Below are positions 19,447 to 29,207 of a DNA stretch of 64,000 nt, piece by piece. The notes under the pieces were generated by a model that saw nothing but the letters and a program-made list of their open reading frames with translations, was not told the DNA's origin and made no database searches. How positions within the stretch are numbered: the first letter of the stretch is position 1; each line of letters begins with the position of its first letter. The stretch covers positions 1 to 64,000 of the forward strand of contig SEFT01000007.1 of assembly GCA_004144175.1 (NCBI GenBank), in the 5' to 3' direction. Both the position numbers and the translations under genes were made by a program. This DNA comes from Sphingobacteriales bacterium. Its GTDB lineage: Bacteria; Bacteroidota; Bacteroidia; Chitinophagales; Chitinophagaceae.

Positions 19447-19865
19447 ATGGCAACACCACTTATAAACGGAATTAATTATGACTGGGGAAGTGTTTCAGTC
19501 ATCCTCTTCGGCACACCTGTAGTCGGTATCACTAAGATCACCTACAAGTCGAAACAAGATAAAGTAAACAACTACGGCGCCGGGGCAAGCCGGTGAGCCG
19601 TGGTTATGGAGCAGTCACCTACGAAGGCTCTCTGGAGATATATGTCGATGAATGGAAAAAGATCATAGCACAATCTCCCAATAGGGATCCATTGCAGATA
19701 CCTACCTTCGACATCTCGGTAACCTTTGGCGGCGACGGTGTGGCCCCTGCAAAAGATACACTGCGCTCGGCAGAGTTCCTGGAAAACCCGCTGGAGGCAA
19801 AGCAGGGCGATACCAAGATGCTGGTAACTATCCCGCTTATCATTGCTGATATCGAACATTCGTAA
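19447..19865 (+). pseudogene. tail tube protein with apparent 1-nt frameshift
   Basis: MATPLINGINYDWGSVSVILFGTPVVGITKITYKSKQDKVNNYGAGASR* then another frame PVSRGYGAVTYEGSLEIYVDEWKKIIAQSPNRDPLQI...ADIEHS*; +1 nt near GGGG 19582-19585 gives 140 codons. Confidence 0.8.
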
Positions 19866-19886
19866 ACCACATAAATCCCGGAACAA

Positions 19887-20234
19887 ATGAAAGATCAGAT
19901 AGCGAATGAAGAGATAGTAGCGAGGGCTCAGGAGTTGTCGACCCTGTATAAGGTAAAGGTGCATCCCTTTGTATTTGTAGAGCCTGAAACACAGGAGCAG
20001 ATCATAGGGTATATAAAAGAGCCAAGCAGGGTAGTAAAAGTGTATGCTATGGATAAAATGGTGTTGCAACCCGCAACTGCCGGTATGGATCTCCTGGAGG
20101 CCTGCCTGCTGAAAGCAGAAAGCGATCCGCGCATCTATAGCGAGGCACCTGAATATGATAAGTTTTACTTGGGAGCAGTATCCTTTGCTACCAATATGGT
20201 AACACTGTCTCAGAATCAGCTCAAAAAAAAATAG
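19887..20234 (+). CDS. tail assembly chaperone, short form (gpG-like)
   Basis: 116-codon ORF between tube and tape measure, ends LKKK* at an A9 run. Confidence 0.75.
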   Translation: MKDQIANEEIVARAQELSTLYKVKVHPFVFVEPETQEQIIGYIKEPSRVVKVYAMDKMVLQPATAGMDLLEACLLKAESDPRIYSEAPEYDKFYLGAVSFATNMVTLSQNQLKKK

Positions 20235-20398
20235 AAGGCTATAGAATAACAGAAAGTACCGGGGAGGAGCGTAAAGTAAGCGCAATGCTCCGGTACTTTT
20301 TCCATATAGACCCCGACGCACTTTCAGAAGAAGACTTCTGGAAGCGATGGTTTGAGCTGGAATATGTACTAAGACTAACAGGTCAAATAAAAGAATAA
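19887..20398 (+). CDS. tail assembly chaperone, -1 frameshift long form (gpGT-like)
   Basis: A9 run 20223-20231; the -1 frame gives IEGYRITESTGEERKVSAMLRYFFHIDPDALSEEDFWKRWFELEYVLRLTGQIKE*, stop overlapping the tape-measure ATG. Confidence 0.78.
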
Positions 20399-22224
20399 TG
20401 ACATTAGATCAATTTAATAGCGAAGAGCGCAAATTGGAGTACGAGATCACGCTGAATGGTCTTGAATTCCAGGATGGCATTCTGAAGATCGCCAGTTTGA
20501 CACAAAAGTTTTCAGCAGAGATGAGCGCCGCCAGCCACACGGCAATACAAGTGGCAGATGCAGTAAATACAACAGGTGTTGCCGCCGAAAAAGCCGGCGA
20601 TGCCATGGAGGAATCGAAAGATAAGATAGATGAGGCTGAGGAGGCGATGCACAAATTCATAAAAAGTGCGGCAACCGTCAGTTTTAAATTCTTGAAAAGC
20701 TCATTGGCTGTCTTCGACGAGTCACAACAGGCAATGGGAAAGCTGGAATTGTCACTGCGCAGTACCGGCTATGCAGCAGGTTTTTCGGCCAAAGAGCTGG
20801 AGGCACAGGCAAATTACCTGCAACAAAATACACTGTATACAGATGAAGCTGCAATGGGTGTACAGACGCTACTGGCAGGGTTCAAAGATATCAGCGGCGA
20901 CAATTTCTCCGATGCGGTACCGGCCGTGCTGGATCTTGCAACTGCTATAGGTGGCGATCTCGAAGATACAGCTAGCGGTTTGGGTGGCGTTTTGGCAGAT
21001 CCGGTACACAAACTCGGAGAACTCGAAAAGGCAGGCGTACGGTTCAGTGATTCGCAGAAGGATATGATAGCCTCGATGGTTAAGAATAATGACCTGGCAA
21101 GTGCGCAGCAAATAGTCCTTGGCCAGCTACGGGATACTTACGGTGGCGCTGCAGAAGCAGCGGCTAGTGCAGGTGCAGGCCCCTTCACAATGCTGCAAAA
21201 TCAGGCGCGCGAGCTGAAGGAGGGAATAGGCGGCCTGGTAGAGTTCGGGTTGTCCCGGCTGGCTCCCGTGATTGAATTAGCAATGGAGCCACTGAAGTTT
21301 TTTTCCGGCGCTTTATATGAAGCCAACGAATGGGTGCGTGAAAATGAAACTGCTGCTACCTTTCTTGTAGCTGCCGTTGGTGCGCTTGCCCTGGCTATAG
21401 GTGGCGGCACGCTTGTAATGGAAGGCGCCACCATCGCAGCCAATGTACTTGCAGCAGCAGAGGCCGGGCTCAATGCTGTGATGAATGCAAATCCCATTGG
21501 CCTCATCGTTACAGGCCTCCTTGCTTTTGGTGCAGTGGTAGCCTACGCCTGGGAAAATGTAGGCTGGTTTCGCGGCGGTATACTGGGTGTGTTCTATGCG
21601 TTCGAAGCGCTAAGCGATTTCGTGTCTACGGTAGTCGTCGGCACATTGCAGGGGTTAGGCGATATGGTGAAAGGCATTTTTACCTTCGACACTGACCTTA
21701 TCTCGTCCGGCTTCGATAAAGCTACCGATTCGTTTAAAGAAGGGGCACGTAAGATCGGTTCAGCATTCAAGCGTGGTATGGATGAAGGACAGTCAGAGGT
21801 AGATGCAAGGGCGAAAGAAAAGAAGGAGCAGCCAGCCGCGGCATTAGCTTTTCAACAGCAAACACGAAAACCCGGAGTAGAGGCGCCGATAACTAACATT
21901 GGCGGTATGGGTAATAGTGCGCAGGCTCCGGGCACATCTGCGGCAAACGCACCTGCAACCGGTAGTGCCGGAGCCAATCCGGCTGGAGGATGGCAGGGTA
22001 AGCCCCCCGCGGCTAACAGTGCATTTACGCCGGTGAGCGGAGTAGGGGTAGATAAAGTAGGAGGCAACACATCTTCGAGCATCAACATAACCATAAACGA
22101 CGGCCTGGTAAAGGTGCTCAACTTTACTACCAACAACTACCAGGAAGGCATGACATCTTTAAGAGAACAAGTGGCGGAAGCGCTTACAGGCGCTATTCGC
22201 GACAGCCAAATAGTAGCAGTATGA
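20398..22224 (+). CDS. tail tape measure protein
   Basis: 608 aa, alpha-helical with central hydrophobic region. Confidence 0.85.
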   Translation: MTLDQFNSEERKLEYEITLNGLEFQDGILKIASLTQKFSAEMSAASHTAIQVADAVNTTGVAAEKAGDAMEESKDKIDEAEEAMHKFIKSAATVSFKFLKSSLAVFDESQQAMGKLELSLRSTGYAAGFSAKELEAQANYLQQNTLYTDEAAMGVQTLLAGFKDISGDNFSDAVPAVLDLATAIGGDLEDTASGLGGVLADPVHKLGELEKAGVRFSDSQKDMIASMVKNNDLASAQQIVLGQLRDTYGGAAEAAASAGAGPFTMLQNQARELKEGIGGLVEFGLSRLAPVIELAMEPLKFFSGALYEANEWVRENETAATFLVAAVGALALAIGGGTLVMEGATIAANVLAAAEAGLNAVMNANPIGLIVTGLLAFGAVVAYAWENVGWFRGGILGVFYAFEALSDFVSTVVVGTLQGLGDMVKGIFTFDTDLISSGFDKATDSFKEGARKIGSAFKRGMDEGQSEVDARAKEKKEQPAAALAFQQQTRKPGVEAPITNIGGMGNSAQAPGTSAANAPATGSAGANPAGGWQGKPPAANSAFTPVSGVGVDKVGGNTSSSINITINDGLVKVLNFTTNNYQEGMTSLREQVAEALTGAIRDSQIVAV

Positions 22225-22793
22225 TGAAGCGATCAGATTATAAGATTGGCGAATCGGAGCCGGTCATTATTACCAATACCGATAATCCTTACAAGCAGGT
22301 AGATGCAGGTAATAAAGCCCCTTATTTTAATCCTGTGGGCAATCCCGATGATGTAGACCTTGAGATACAGGCCGGCTCCTATACGGGAGATGATAAAAAA
22401 ACCTACAACTGGCCCGAGCTAAAGCTGACGGGGGCTTTGATAAACATCACACAGACTAAAAACATTGTAACTACATCGGTGGCAGGGCGCAGCGGCACGG
22501 TCAAGGAGTACATAGCCATGGGCGACTATGCCGTGGATATTGTAGCTACGGTGACCGCTCCTAACGGCGATTCAGCGCTTGATGAGATGGCAGCCCTGAT
22601 AGCGATAAAAACGGCGCCCGTTTCATTGAAGGTCAACAGTGCATTCCTGCTGAAGTATGATATCTACAACCTGGTGATAAAAGACTTTAAAGTAGAGCAA
22701 CAGGCAGGCAGGTATTCTACGCAGGTAGTAAAGATCAGCGCTATTAGTGATACACCCTATATCATAGAGCAAAATGTTAAGAGTAATAGTTAA
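22221..22793 (+). CDS. phage tail/baseplate protein, DUF6046-like
   Basis: ATGA overlap with tape measure; 190 aa. Confidence 0.7.
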   Translation: MMKRSDYKIGESEPVIITNTDNPYKQVDAGNKAPYFNPVGNPDDVDLEIQAGSYTGDDKKTYNWPELKLTGALINITQTKNIVTTSVAGRSGTVKEYIAMGDYAVDIVATVTAPNGDSALDEMAALIAIKTAPVSLKVNSAFLLKYDIYNLVIKDFKVEQQAGRYSTQVVKISAISDTPYIIEQNVKSNS

Positions 22794-24024
22794 GATACAG
22801 ATAGAACAGCAAACTCCTAAAGGGTATGCCACGAAGCGCGATAAAAAGTTCGTCATCGACTTTGCACAAAACTACGAGGTAGTTAGCTCGTGGAAGAATA
22901 TGACAGATACCGCCAAGATAAAGCTACCTAAAAACATGGTGATAAGGGATGTGAGCAAGCGTACGTTCAACCTGCGGGACTCTAATAAGCCGATAGGTGC
23001 ATCGCTGGAAGATATACCGGCGGTATTTATGCGGGGCGACAAGATCACCATCGACCATGGGTACTGGGGGCTCAATGCCGACGGCGCTGAAAAACGATAC
23101 ATGACCGGCGAGGATGGTATTCCGAATTTATTTGAGGGGTATATCACGGGTATTAAGACCGCCGACCTCTTTGAAATGACCTGCGAGGACGGCATGTGGA
23201 AACTGAAACAAACAGGGGTGGCCAATAAGGTGTGGAAAGGCATAACAGCTAAGAAGATGCTGGAAGAAATGCTGGCCGGTACAGATTATAAGCTGCCCGC
23301 CGAAAAGGCTAACCGGAAGACGGTGCTGGAAGCTGCCAAATCGCTGAAGGGCGATATGGGTACGTACATCACACAAAATCACAACCTTGGTAAGGTACTG
23401 GAAGAACTGCGCTCGCGCGAGCACATCGAGGCATACCTGCGCGGCAACGAGCTGAGGGTTGGCATGCCTGTGTACTACGAAGAAGAAGCCCGCATGCACC
23501 AGTTCATATTCAGCGGGAAGCATGGCAATATAATCAGCCACAACCTGGAGTATAAGAATGAAGAAGACAAAGTATTCAGCGCAGTTGCGACCACTGTAAA
23601 GGAAATGGATGGCTCTGCGAACCACCGCGGCAAAACAAAGAAAAAAACGCAGAAGGCAGAATGTCTGGTAACACTACAGAACAGGCAGTTTACAGTAAAA
23701 ACAATAAGCCCCGGCGAGGTGGTGCCAAAGGCCGATGGAGAGGTGAGGGTAAGCCTGCCCTATACGTCCGGGACGTCGGAAGAGCAAATGATCGCTTCGG
23801 CTAAGGAACTGCTGCGGCAGCAATGCTACACTGGCTTCGAGGGGCACTTCACTACATTCGGGATGCCCTTTGTGCGGCATGGCGACAATGTACAGCTAAT
23901 AGACCCTTCGATGCCTGAGCGAAACGGCTCTTATAAAGTAAAAGCCGTCACTTACAAAGGTGGTACCTCGGGCCTGCGGCAAGAGATACACCTTGATAAA
24001 AAACTACCCGAAAAAACTAAATAA
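22774..24024 (+). CDS. baseplate hub / late control gpD-like protein
   Basis: Position after the tape measure and gpD-like C-terminal VRHGDNVQLIDPSMPERNGSYKVKAVTYKGGTSGLRQEIHLDKK. Confidence 0.75.
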   Translation: MLRVIVKIQIEQQTPKGYATKRDKKFVIDFAQNYEVVSSWKNMTDTAKIKLPKNMVIRDVSKRTFNLRDSNKPIGASLEDIPAVFMRGDKITIDHGYWGLNADGAEKRYMTGEDGIPNLFEGYITGIKTADLFEMTCEDGMWKLKQTGVANKVWKGITAKKMLEEMLAGTDYKLPAEKANRKTVLEAAKSLKGDMGTYITQNHNLGKVLEELRSREHIEAYLRGNELRVGMPVYYEEEARMHQFIFSGKHGNIISHNLEYKNEEDKVFSAVATTVKEMDGSANHRGKTKKKTQKAECLVTLQNRQFTVKTISPGEVVPKADGEVRVSLPYTSGTSEEQMIASAKELLRQQCYTGFEGHFTTFGMPFVRHGDNVQLIDPSMPERNGSYKVKAVTYKGGTSGLRQEIHLDKKLPEKTK

Positions 24025-24026
24025 TA

Positions 24027-24647
24027 ATGAGCAACAGAGCAATAATAGATGCAGTAAAGGCTATGTCGGGTGCGAATAACCCGGCAGCCAGCCTGCATAT
24101 TGGCACCGTAACTGCCGTAGATGAAGAGACATATACCTGCGCCTGCCGCCTGGAAACAGGCGGCGGTGTAGCTATGCCCGGCATAAAGCTAATGCCCAAT
24201 CCCGATGATGGCGTCGTAGGCTTCCCCGCCATCGACAGCCAGGTACTCATCATCATGCAGTCGCCCGGCGACCCCTACGTGATCATGACCACAGAGCCGG
24301 ACAAGCTGGACGGCATAGCCAACAAAGAGATATACCTGCACGTAGACAAGAGCACCGTGCAGTTGACACCGGACAAGATCGTATTGAACGATGGAAGTTA
24401 CGGTGGGTTGGTGAAAGTGGAAGCGCTGGTGGAGAGGTTGAATAAGATTGAAGAAGATATTAATAAATTGAAGAAGGCATTTAAAGATTGGACTGTCAAA
24501 CCGCAAGACGGTGGGGCAGCACTTCGCGAAAAAGTTGCTGGTATTGCAGCGGGTGCAGCAATACCAGGGTCATGGGCGGCTGATACACTAGTTACAACAA
24601 CAGTAGGCCAAGTAGAGAATCTAAATGTATTGCATGGTAAAGATTAG
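24027..24647 (+). CDS. baseplate spike protein (gpV-like)
   Basis: OB-fold-like VTAVDEETYTCACRLETGGG, C-terminal helix. Confidence 0.7.
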   Translation: MSNRAIIDAVKAMSGANNPAASLHIGTVTAVDEETYTCACRLETGGGVAMPGIKLMPNPDDGVVGFPAIDSQVLIIMQSPGDPYVIMTTEPDKLDGIANKEIYLHVDKSTVQLTPDKIVLNDGSYGGLVKVEALVERLNKIEEDINKLKKAFKDWTVKPQDGGAALREKVAGIAAGAAIPGSWAADTLVTTTVGQVENLNVLHGKD

Positions 24648-24664
24648 ATGTGCAAGACGCATAT

Positions 24665-25399
24665 TTACTTAATCATGAACTGCTTTTTTAATTGGCCAAT
24701 TTCATATGTATAGCTTCCACTCGGTAAATCCCCGCGATGAATTATTATTTTATCAGATTGATTGGTAACTGTCATTTGCTTAACAATAGTACCGGTAATA
24801 TTGTATATGTTTAATACGGCGCTGGTTGTATTTTCTGGTAATGTATAATAGATAAATGCAGCTGTTTCAAATGGATTAGGAATTATGTTGGATTCTCCAT
24901 CACTTCTTTGATCTGGCTTAAACCCCGATGGGCTTGAATATGTACCTGGCAAGCTGTAAACTTCTGTGGGCTGATAAGAGGGTATGCTTTTATGTATGAG
25001 CAGTTTCCACTTGTTATCAACAATCTTTACATCATACCATGCAACTTTATCAAAACTCTTAAGTAACAAACCATCTTCATTATAAATATGTACATCACTC
25101 CCAAACATGATTATGAATTCAATTTTGGAATCGATGTTAAATAAACCTTTAGATGCATATGTTGGTAGGAGGTATAACGACGTATTGATTTGGGTGGGTA
25201 TCGTTTTGTACACACTATGGTCAGCATTGTAGATTATTACATTTTTAGTTGCATCCTCCACACCTAGATATTTTTGACCTTCACCTTCTATCGTTACAAC
25301 TTGTGTTCTCCAATTATCAGTATATGTATGCTCCAAATTGATCTGCCCCCAACCCACATTAGCAATCAATATTGCGGCAATAGTCAGTAGTTTTTTCAT
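24665..25399 (-). CDS. T9SS type A sorting domain-containing protein inside the phage cluster
   Basis: MKKLLTIAAILIANVGWGQ signal; IIPNPFETAAFIYYTLPENTTSAVLNIYNITGTIVKQMTV...LPSGSYTYEI...QFMIK. Confidence 0.8.
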   Translation of the reverse strand: MKKLLTIAAILIANVGWGQINLEHTYTDNWRTQVVTIEGEGQKYLGVEDATKNVIIYNADHSVYKTIPTQINTSLYLLPTYASKGLFNIDSKIEFIIMFGSDVHIYNEDGLLLKSFDKVAWYDVKIVDNKWKLLIHKSIPSYQPTEVYSLPGTYSSPSGFKPDQRSDGESNIIPNPFETAAFIYYTLPENTTSAVLNIYNITGTIVKQMTVTNQSDKIIIHRGDLPSGSYTYEIGQLKKQFMIK

Positions 25400-25457
25400 A
25401 TAGTGGTGGTTTATGCTAGTAAATGTAAGAAATATCTCAAGACGGGTTACAGGTAAC

Positions 25458-25484
25458 AAAAAGCTCCGCAAATGCGGAGCTTTT
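25458..25484. terminator. intrinsic terminator
   Basis: AAAAAGCTCCGCAAATGCGGAGCTTTT. Confidence 0.85.
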
Positions 25485-25509
25485 CTCGCATTGTTATGGC
25501 CTGGTGCCT

Positions 25510-26415
25510 TTAAGGGCGGCCAAAGCCTTTCAGTATTTTTTTAGCGCCGTCTTTGGCTGTGTTCTTTGCGTCTTTTGCTGCATCTTTTTGCGCCGCATCC
25601 TGCTTCTTGCTTTCTTCCTGTTTACTTGCGGTGTTTTCTGGTGTTTGCCGGCTATCGTTCGTGGCACCTGTAGTATTGTTTGTTGCCGGTCCCTTTATGT
25701 GCAGCGTTGTTTCGTAATACTGGCCCGTGCTATTGCCACTTTTATCTTTGGCCGGTACAAACCTGGAGTCGTTCATGGCAAGCTTTATCCTGTCTAAAAA
25801 CCCTTGGTTCTTGGGTGCGCATTCGCCTTGCAGCGTAGATGTCGGCCAGTCAATCGTGCCGTCGCCCTCAATAAACAGTTTTACCGCGACCCTGCAATCG
25901 ACCGAACTCCTTTCGTTATCGCGCCAGCTAAATCTGGCATTTACAAATGAATCGAGGCTATAATTGACATATGCATTTGCCGATTGGTCTATCCGCTCTT
26001 TAACGTCGTAGTTTGGTATTTCGTACTGCACAAAATATTTATTCTTCGTTTGCACGATATATGTTTTACTGCCGTCGCTGATGTTGAACTCTTTTACCGG
26101 GCCATGCGTTATTTCTACTTTATACCGGTCCTTATCATAGCGGCTGTCCTTTGCGTTCCACATGTATTCCCACTTATATCCCATAGGGTTTATGTCGCTA
26201 TGCACATTGTAAACGCTGAATACAACAGACCCCATTGTTTTAGATACGATACTGATGGCGTCCCCATTATAACAAAGGATCACCGTCTCGTTTTTGGTCT
26301 TTCTTACACCGTCGGTTTCTACTATTAGTTTTTGTTCAGTTATACAGTCCCGGTGTTGCGCATTGGCGGCTACGCTGCTCAGCAGCAACATAGTGGCGAT
26401 AAAGAGTTTTTTCAT
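25510..26415 (-). CDS. secreted protein with TonB-C-terminal-like segment and charged Ala/Lys-rich tail
   Basis: Signal peptide; VDCRVAVKLFIEGDGTIDWPTST...RFVPAKDKSGNSTGQYYETTLHIKG. Confidence 0.6.
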   Translation of the reverse strand: MKKLFIATMLLLSSVAANAQHRDCITEQKLIVETDGVRKTKNETVILCYNGDAISIVSKTMGSVVFSVYNVHSDINPMGYKWEYMWNAKDSRYDKDRYKVEITHGPVKEFNISDGSKTYIVQTKNKYFVQYEIPNYDVKERIDQSANAYVNYSLDSFVNARFSWRDNERSSVDCRVAVKLFIEGDGTIDWPTSTLQGECAPKNQGFLDRIKLAMNDSRFVPAKDKSGNSTGQYYETTLHIKGPATNNTTGATNDSRQTPENTASKQEESKKQDAAQKDAAKDAKNTAKDGAKKILKGFGRP

Positions 26416-26477
26416 ATAGCGCTAATGTATAGAAAACATTGATGAACGTCAAGCCCTGTATTCGCATGCACCTCAAA

Positions 26478-26494
26478 AAAGGGGGTGTGCAAAA
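26478..26494 (+). promoter_or_regulatory. repeated phage motif copy 2 (putative late promoter/activator site)
   Basis: AAAGGGGGTGTGCAAAA, 52 nt before ATG 26530. Confidence 0.55.
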
Positions 26495-26529
26495 GGGCCG
26501 TTGCGCATAACATGTAGGAACTTGCACCT

Positions 26530-26835
26530 ATGGTTACAGATTATTTACTAGACGACATGGGCGACCTGCTTTTCTCCAATGGCGACCTGGCCTCTGGCGA
26601 CAGTGACGCCCGGCACATACGAGACACGATTTACGCATACCCCGGCTGGTGGAAAGAATTTCCCGCCGACGGCGTAGGCATACAGGGCTACCTCAACTCG
26701 GGCGGGCGCCAGCAGCAGCTGGTACGCGAAATAAAGATACAACTGCAAAGCGATGGCTACCAGGTGAGCCCCAGCCCGGTAATAGATACCAGTACAGGAA
26801 AAATGATAATCAACCCTAATGCAACAAGAATATAA
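26530..26835 (+). CDS. baseplate wedge gpW/gp25-like protein
   Basis: SGDSDARHIRDTIYAYPGWWKEFPADGVGIQGYLNS...EIKIQLQSDGYQV. Confidence 0.7.
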   Translation: MVTDYLLDDMGDLLFSNGDLASGDSDARHIRDTIYAYPGWWKEFPADGVGIQGYLNSGGRQQQLVREIKIQLQSDGYQVSPSPVIDTSTGKMIINPNATRI

Positions 26836-27838
26836 GATATACAGAACGCTGTCGGAGCAGAGCGTATATGACATATGCCTCAACACATATGGCACCCTTG
26901 ACCTGCTGAGCAAACTGATGACCGATAACGGCATATCGTCGGTATCTCGCAAGTTGCCCCAGGGTAGCAGCATCCGCTACGATGAGCGGTATGTGAATGA
27001 TCAGAAGTTTGCAGCACAGGGCTATGTATTTGCAACAAGGGCTAGCCTGCCGGGCACATTCTTACTCGATCTTTACCCCTTAGCTACGGCAGCATACTCC
27101 ACACGCCGCCTCAATAGCGATTACCCCGGCACTGCTTTTTGCCTGCGCCGGTCGCTCGATAATAGGGAGCAGGATATCGGCTTTGATGAAGATGGGCATC
27201 TAGATATAAAGTGTATGCAGCAGTTTCTGGCAGGTAGTGCAGGCTACATTACTACATGGTACGATCAAACGGGGAAAGGACAGCATTTTGCGCAGTCCGA
27301 TAAAGACAAGCAGCCAATGCTGGTAGAGATAAGCCCTGGAAGGTATGCGCTGAAAAGCGACGGGTTGAATGACAGCATGCGCGCTACTATAGCTGCGGCT
27401 ATTCAGCAAAACTTTACCTATGCGCTTATCGCAAATTTTATTGGCGGAACGGGCGAGCGTTGTCTGCTGCATGGCCGCGCTACCGATACCAACAGTATGC
27501 TCATCATGAGGATAGGCGGATCGGCCAGGCTTATTACCCAGGGCTATTTATATACGCATACCTGGGCCTTGAATAAGTATGAAGTGATAATAGCCATACG
27601 TACACCAACAGATGGCCTGCTGCGCCGGAATATGGTAAGCACTACAGCCACCACGAAGCTGGCAAATGCGTACGATATGAAACACCTGCGCATTTTTGGC
27701 GAGATGAGCCTTGACTTTGCTACCGCCCTAAATAACTGTGAAAGCATTGTGCCGGAGTTTATCATATGGAACCAGGACCATTCCATCAACGCACAGGGCA
27801 TAAATGACAATATGAATAAATACTTCAAAATATACTAA
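26819..27838 (+). CDS. tail protein with arabinofuranosidase-B-like (PF09206-type) domain
   Basis: AAYSTRRLNSDYPGTAFCLRRSLDNREQDIGFDEDGHLD...WYDQTGKGQHFAQSD. Confidence 0.65.
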   Translation: MQQEYKIYRTLSEQSVYDICLNTYGTLDLLSKLMTDNGISSVSRKLPQGSSIRYDERYVNDQKFAAQGYVFATRASLPGTFLLDLYPLATAAYSTRRLNSDYPGTAFCLRRSLDNREQDIGFDEDGHLDIKCMQQFLAGSAGYITTWYDQTGKGQHFAQSDKDKQPMLVEISPGRYALKSDGLNDSMRATIAAAIQQNFTYALIANFIGGTGERCLLHGRATDTNSMLIMRIGGSARLITQGYLYTHTWALNKYEVIIAIRTPTDGLLRRNMVSTTATTKLANAYDMKHLRIFGEMSLDFATALNNCESIVPEFIIWNQDHSINAQGINDNMNKYFKIY

Positions 27839-27839
27839 A

Positions 27840-28205
27840 ATGGGATACTCAATAACGACCGACGGGCTTAGCCCCTATAGACTTATATCTGCAGCCAACG
27901 ACAATGCCTCTGTTATAAAACAGGGCACGGGCCAGTTGCACATGCTCACCGTAATAAACACGAGCGCAACGCTCTACTACCTGAAACTGTACGATAAGGC
28001 AGGCACACCCACAGCAAGCGATGTGCCCGTGCATACGTACCCGATACCTGCCGGCACCAGTGGCAATGGGTTTATTCTTTCTTCGGGCTCGTTTGGCGAG
28101 CAATACAATACTGGCATTGCTTTCAGAATAACATCGGGAGGCAGCGACGCCGACACCGGCGCATGTGCTGCAGGCGCTGTTTACCTCAACGCAAGATATA
28201 AATAG
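27840..28205 (+). CDS. phage structural hypothetical protein
   Basis: ORF 121 aa in tail operon. Confidence 0.6.
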   Translation: MGYSITTDGLSPYRLISAANDNASVIKQGTGQLHMLTVINTSATLYYLKLYDKAGTPTASDVPVHTYPIPAGTSGNGFILSSGSFGEQYNTGIAFRITSGGSDADTGACAAGAVYLNARYK

Positions 28206-28208
28206 ACC

Positions 28209-29168
28209 ATGCTGCTAAAAGGAATCACAACAATCGGCGACACTACGCCGCTGCCACCACCACTACCAGTCTTTACGCCCATGCTGGATGCATACACTGG
28301 TAGTGTAAAGGCGGCATATAGCTTACGTAAGGTAAGTAGTGCTGCCAGCTATGCGATACGTGTACGTCGCTCAACAGACAATGCAGAGCAGGATATAGGT
28401 TTTGTTAACGAGCATCTGGATACGGCAAGCTTGCTGAGCTTTGCAGGTAGCGGCGATGCATATGTATCAGTGCTGTACGACCAGAGCGGAAATGGCATAC
28501 ACATGCTGCAAACCGCCAGCGCCAGCTGGCAGAAGAAGATCGTAAATGCGGGTGCATTGATAATGGCTAATAGCAGGCCGATGGGATTGTTTGATGGAGT
28601 GAATGACTACTATGCTTGTGCTGCGGGCAACGAAGCTTACTTCACCTTCATGCACGACGGCACGCTTTACAGCATCTATGCGATTACGCAATTCGGCTTC
28701 ACCGCGGAAGCCGAAATGGCTTGTACCGTTATAGCTAATACAGCCGCAGCTTCATCTGGCAGGGGTATCTCTATTCGGTATGATGACCGTACCGTGCAAA
28801 CGCGCAACCAGGCATTGCAGTTAACATTGGGTAACGGATCGTCATCTGTAGCAGCCTATTTGGCGCAAAACAATACAGGTATTGCTGGCGCCATTGCACA
28901 GATAACGTTCCATTTTGATCCATCAAATACCACGACTGCAAACAGGGCTGGGTACAGGGTAAATAGTAATACAATTAACACCGGCACAACAGGTGGCGCT
29001 GTGCTCAGCACTGCTGCACAAGTAGCTGCGACCCGCATCGGCACTATTACCACAGGCTCTAATGCTATGAATGGATACCTGCCCGAACTGATCATACTGG
29101 CAGGCGACCAGTCGGCCAACCGCACTGCAATTGAAAGCAATCAAAAAACATACTTCAATATTTCTTAA
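28209..29168 (+). CDS. tail protein, paralogous arabinofuranosidase-B-like domain
   Basis: AAYSLRKVSSAASYAIRVRRSTDNAEQDIGFVNEHLDTASLLSFAGSGDAYVSVLYDQSGNGIHMLQTAS. Confidence 0.65.
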   Translation: MLLKGITTIGDTTPLPPPLPVFTPMLDAYTGSVKAAYSLRKVSSAASYAIRVRRSTDNAEQDIGFVNEHLDTASLLSFAGSGDAYVSVLYDQSGNGIHMLQTASASWQKKIVNAGALIMANSRPMGLFDGVNDYYACAAGNEAYFTFMHDGTLYSIYAITQFGFTAEAEMACTVIANTAAASSGRGISIRYDDRTVQTRNQALQLTLGNGSSSVAAYLAQNNTGIAGAIAQITFHFDPSNTTTANRAGYRVNSNTINTGTTGGAVLSTAAQVAATRIGTITTGSNAMNGYLPELIILAGDQSANRTAIESNQKTYFNIS

Positions 29169-29207
29169 ACACACATACTCATTCACCCACCGATAAACAC
29201 CTATCAC

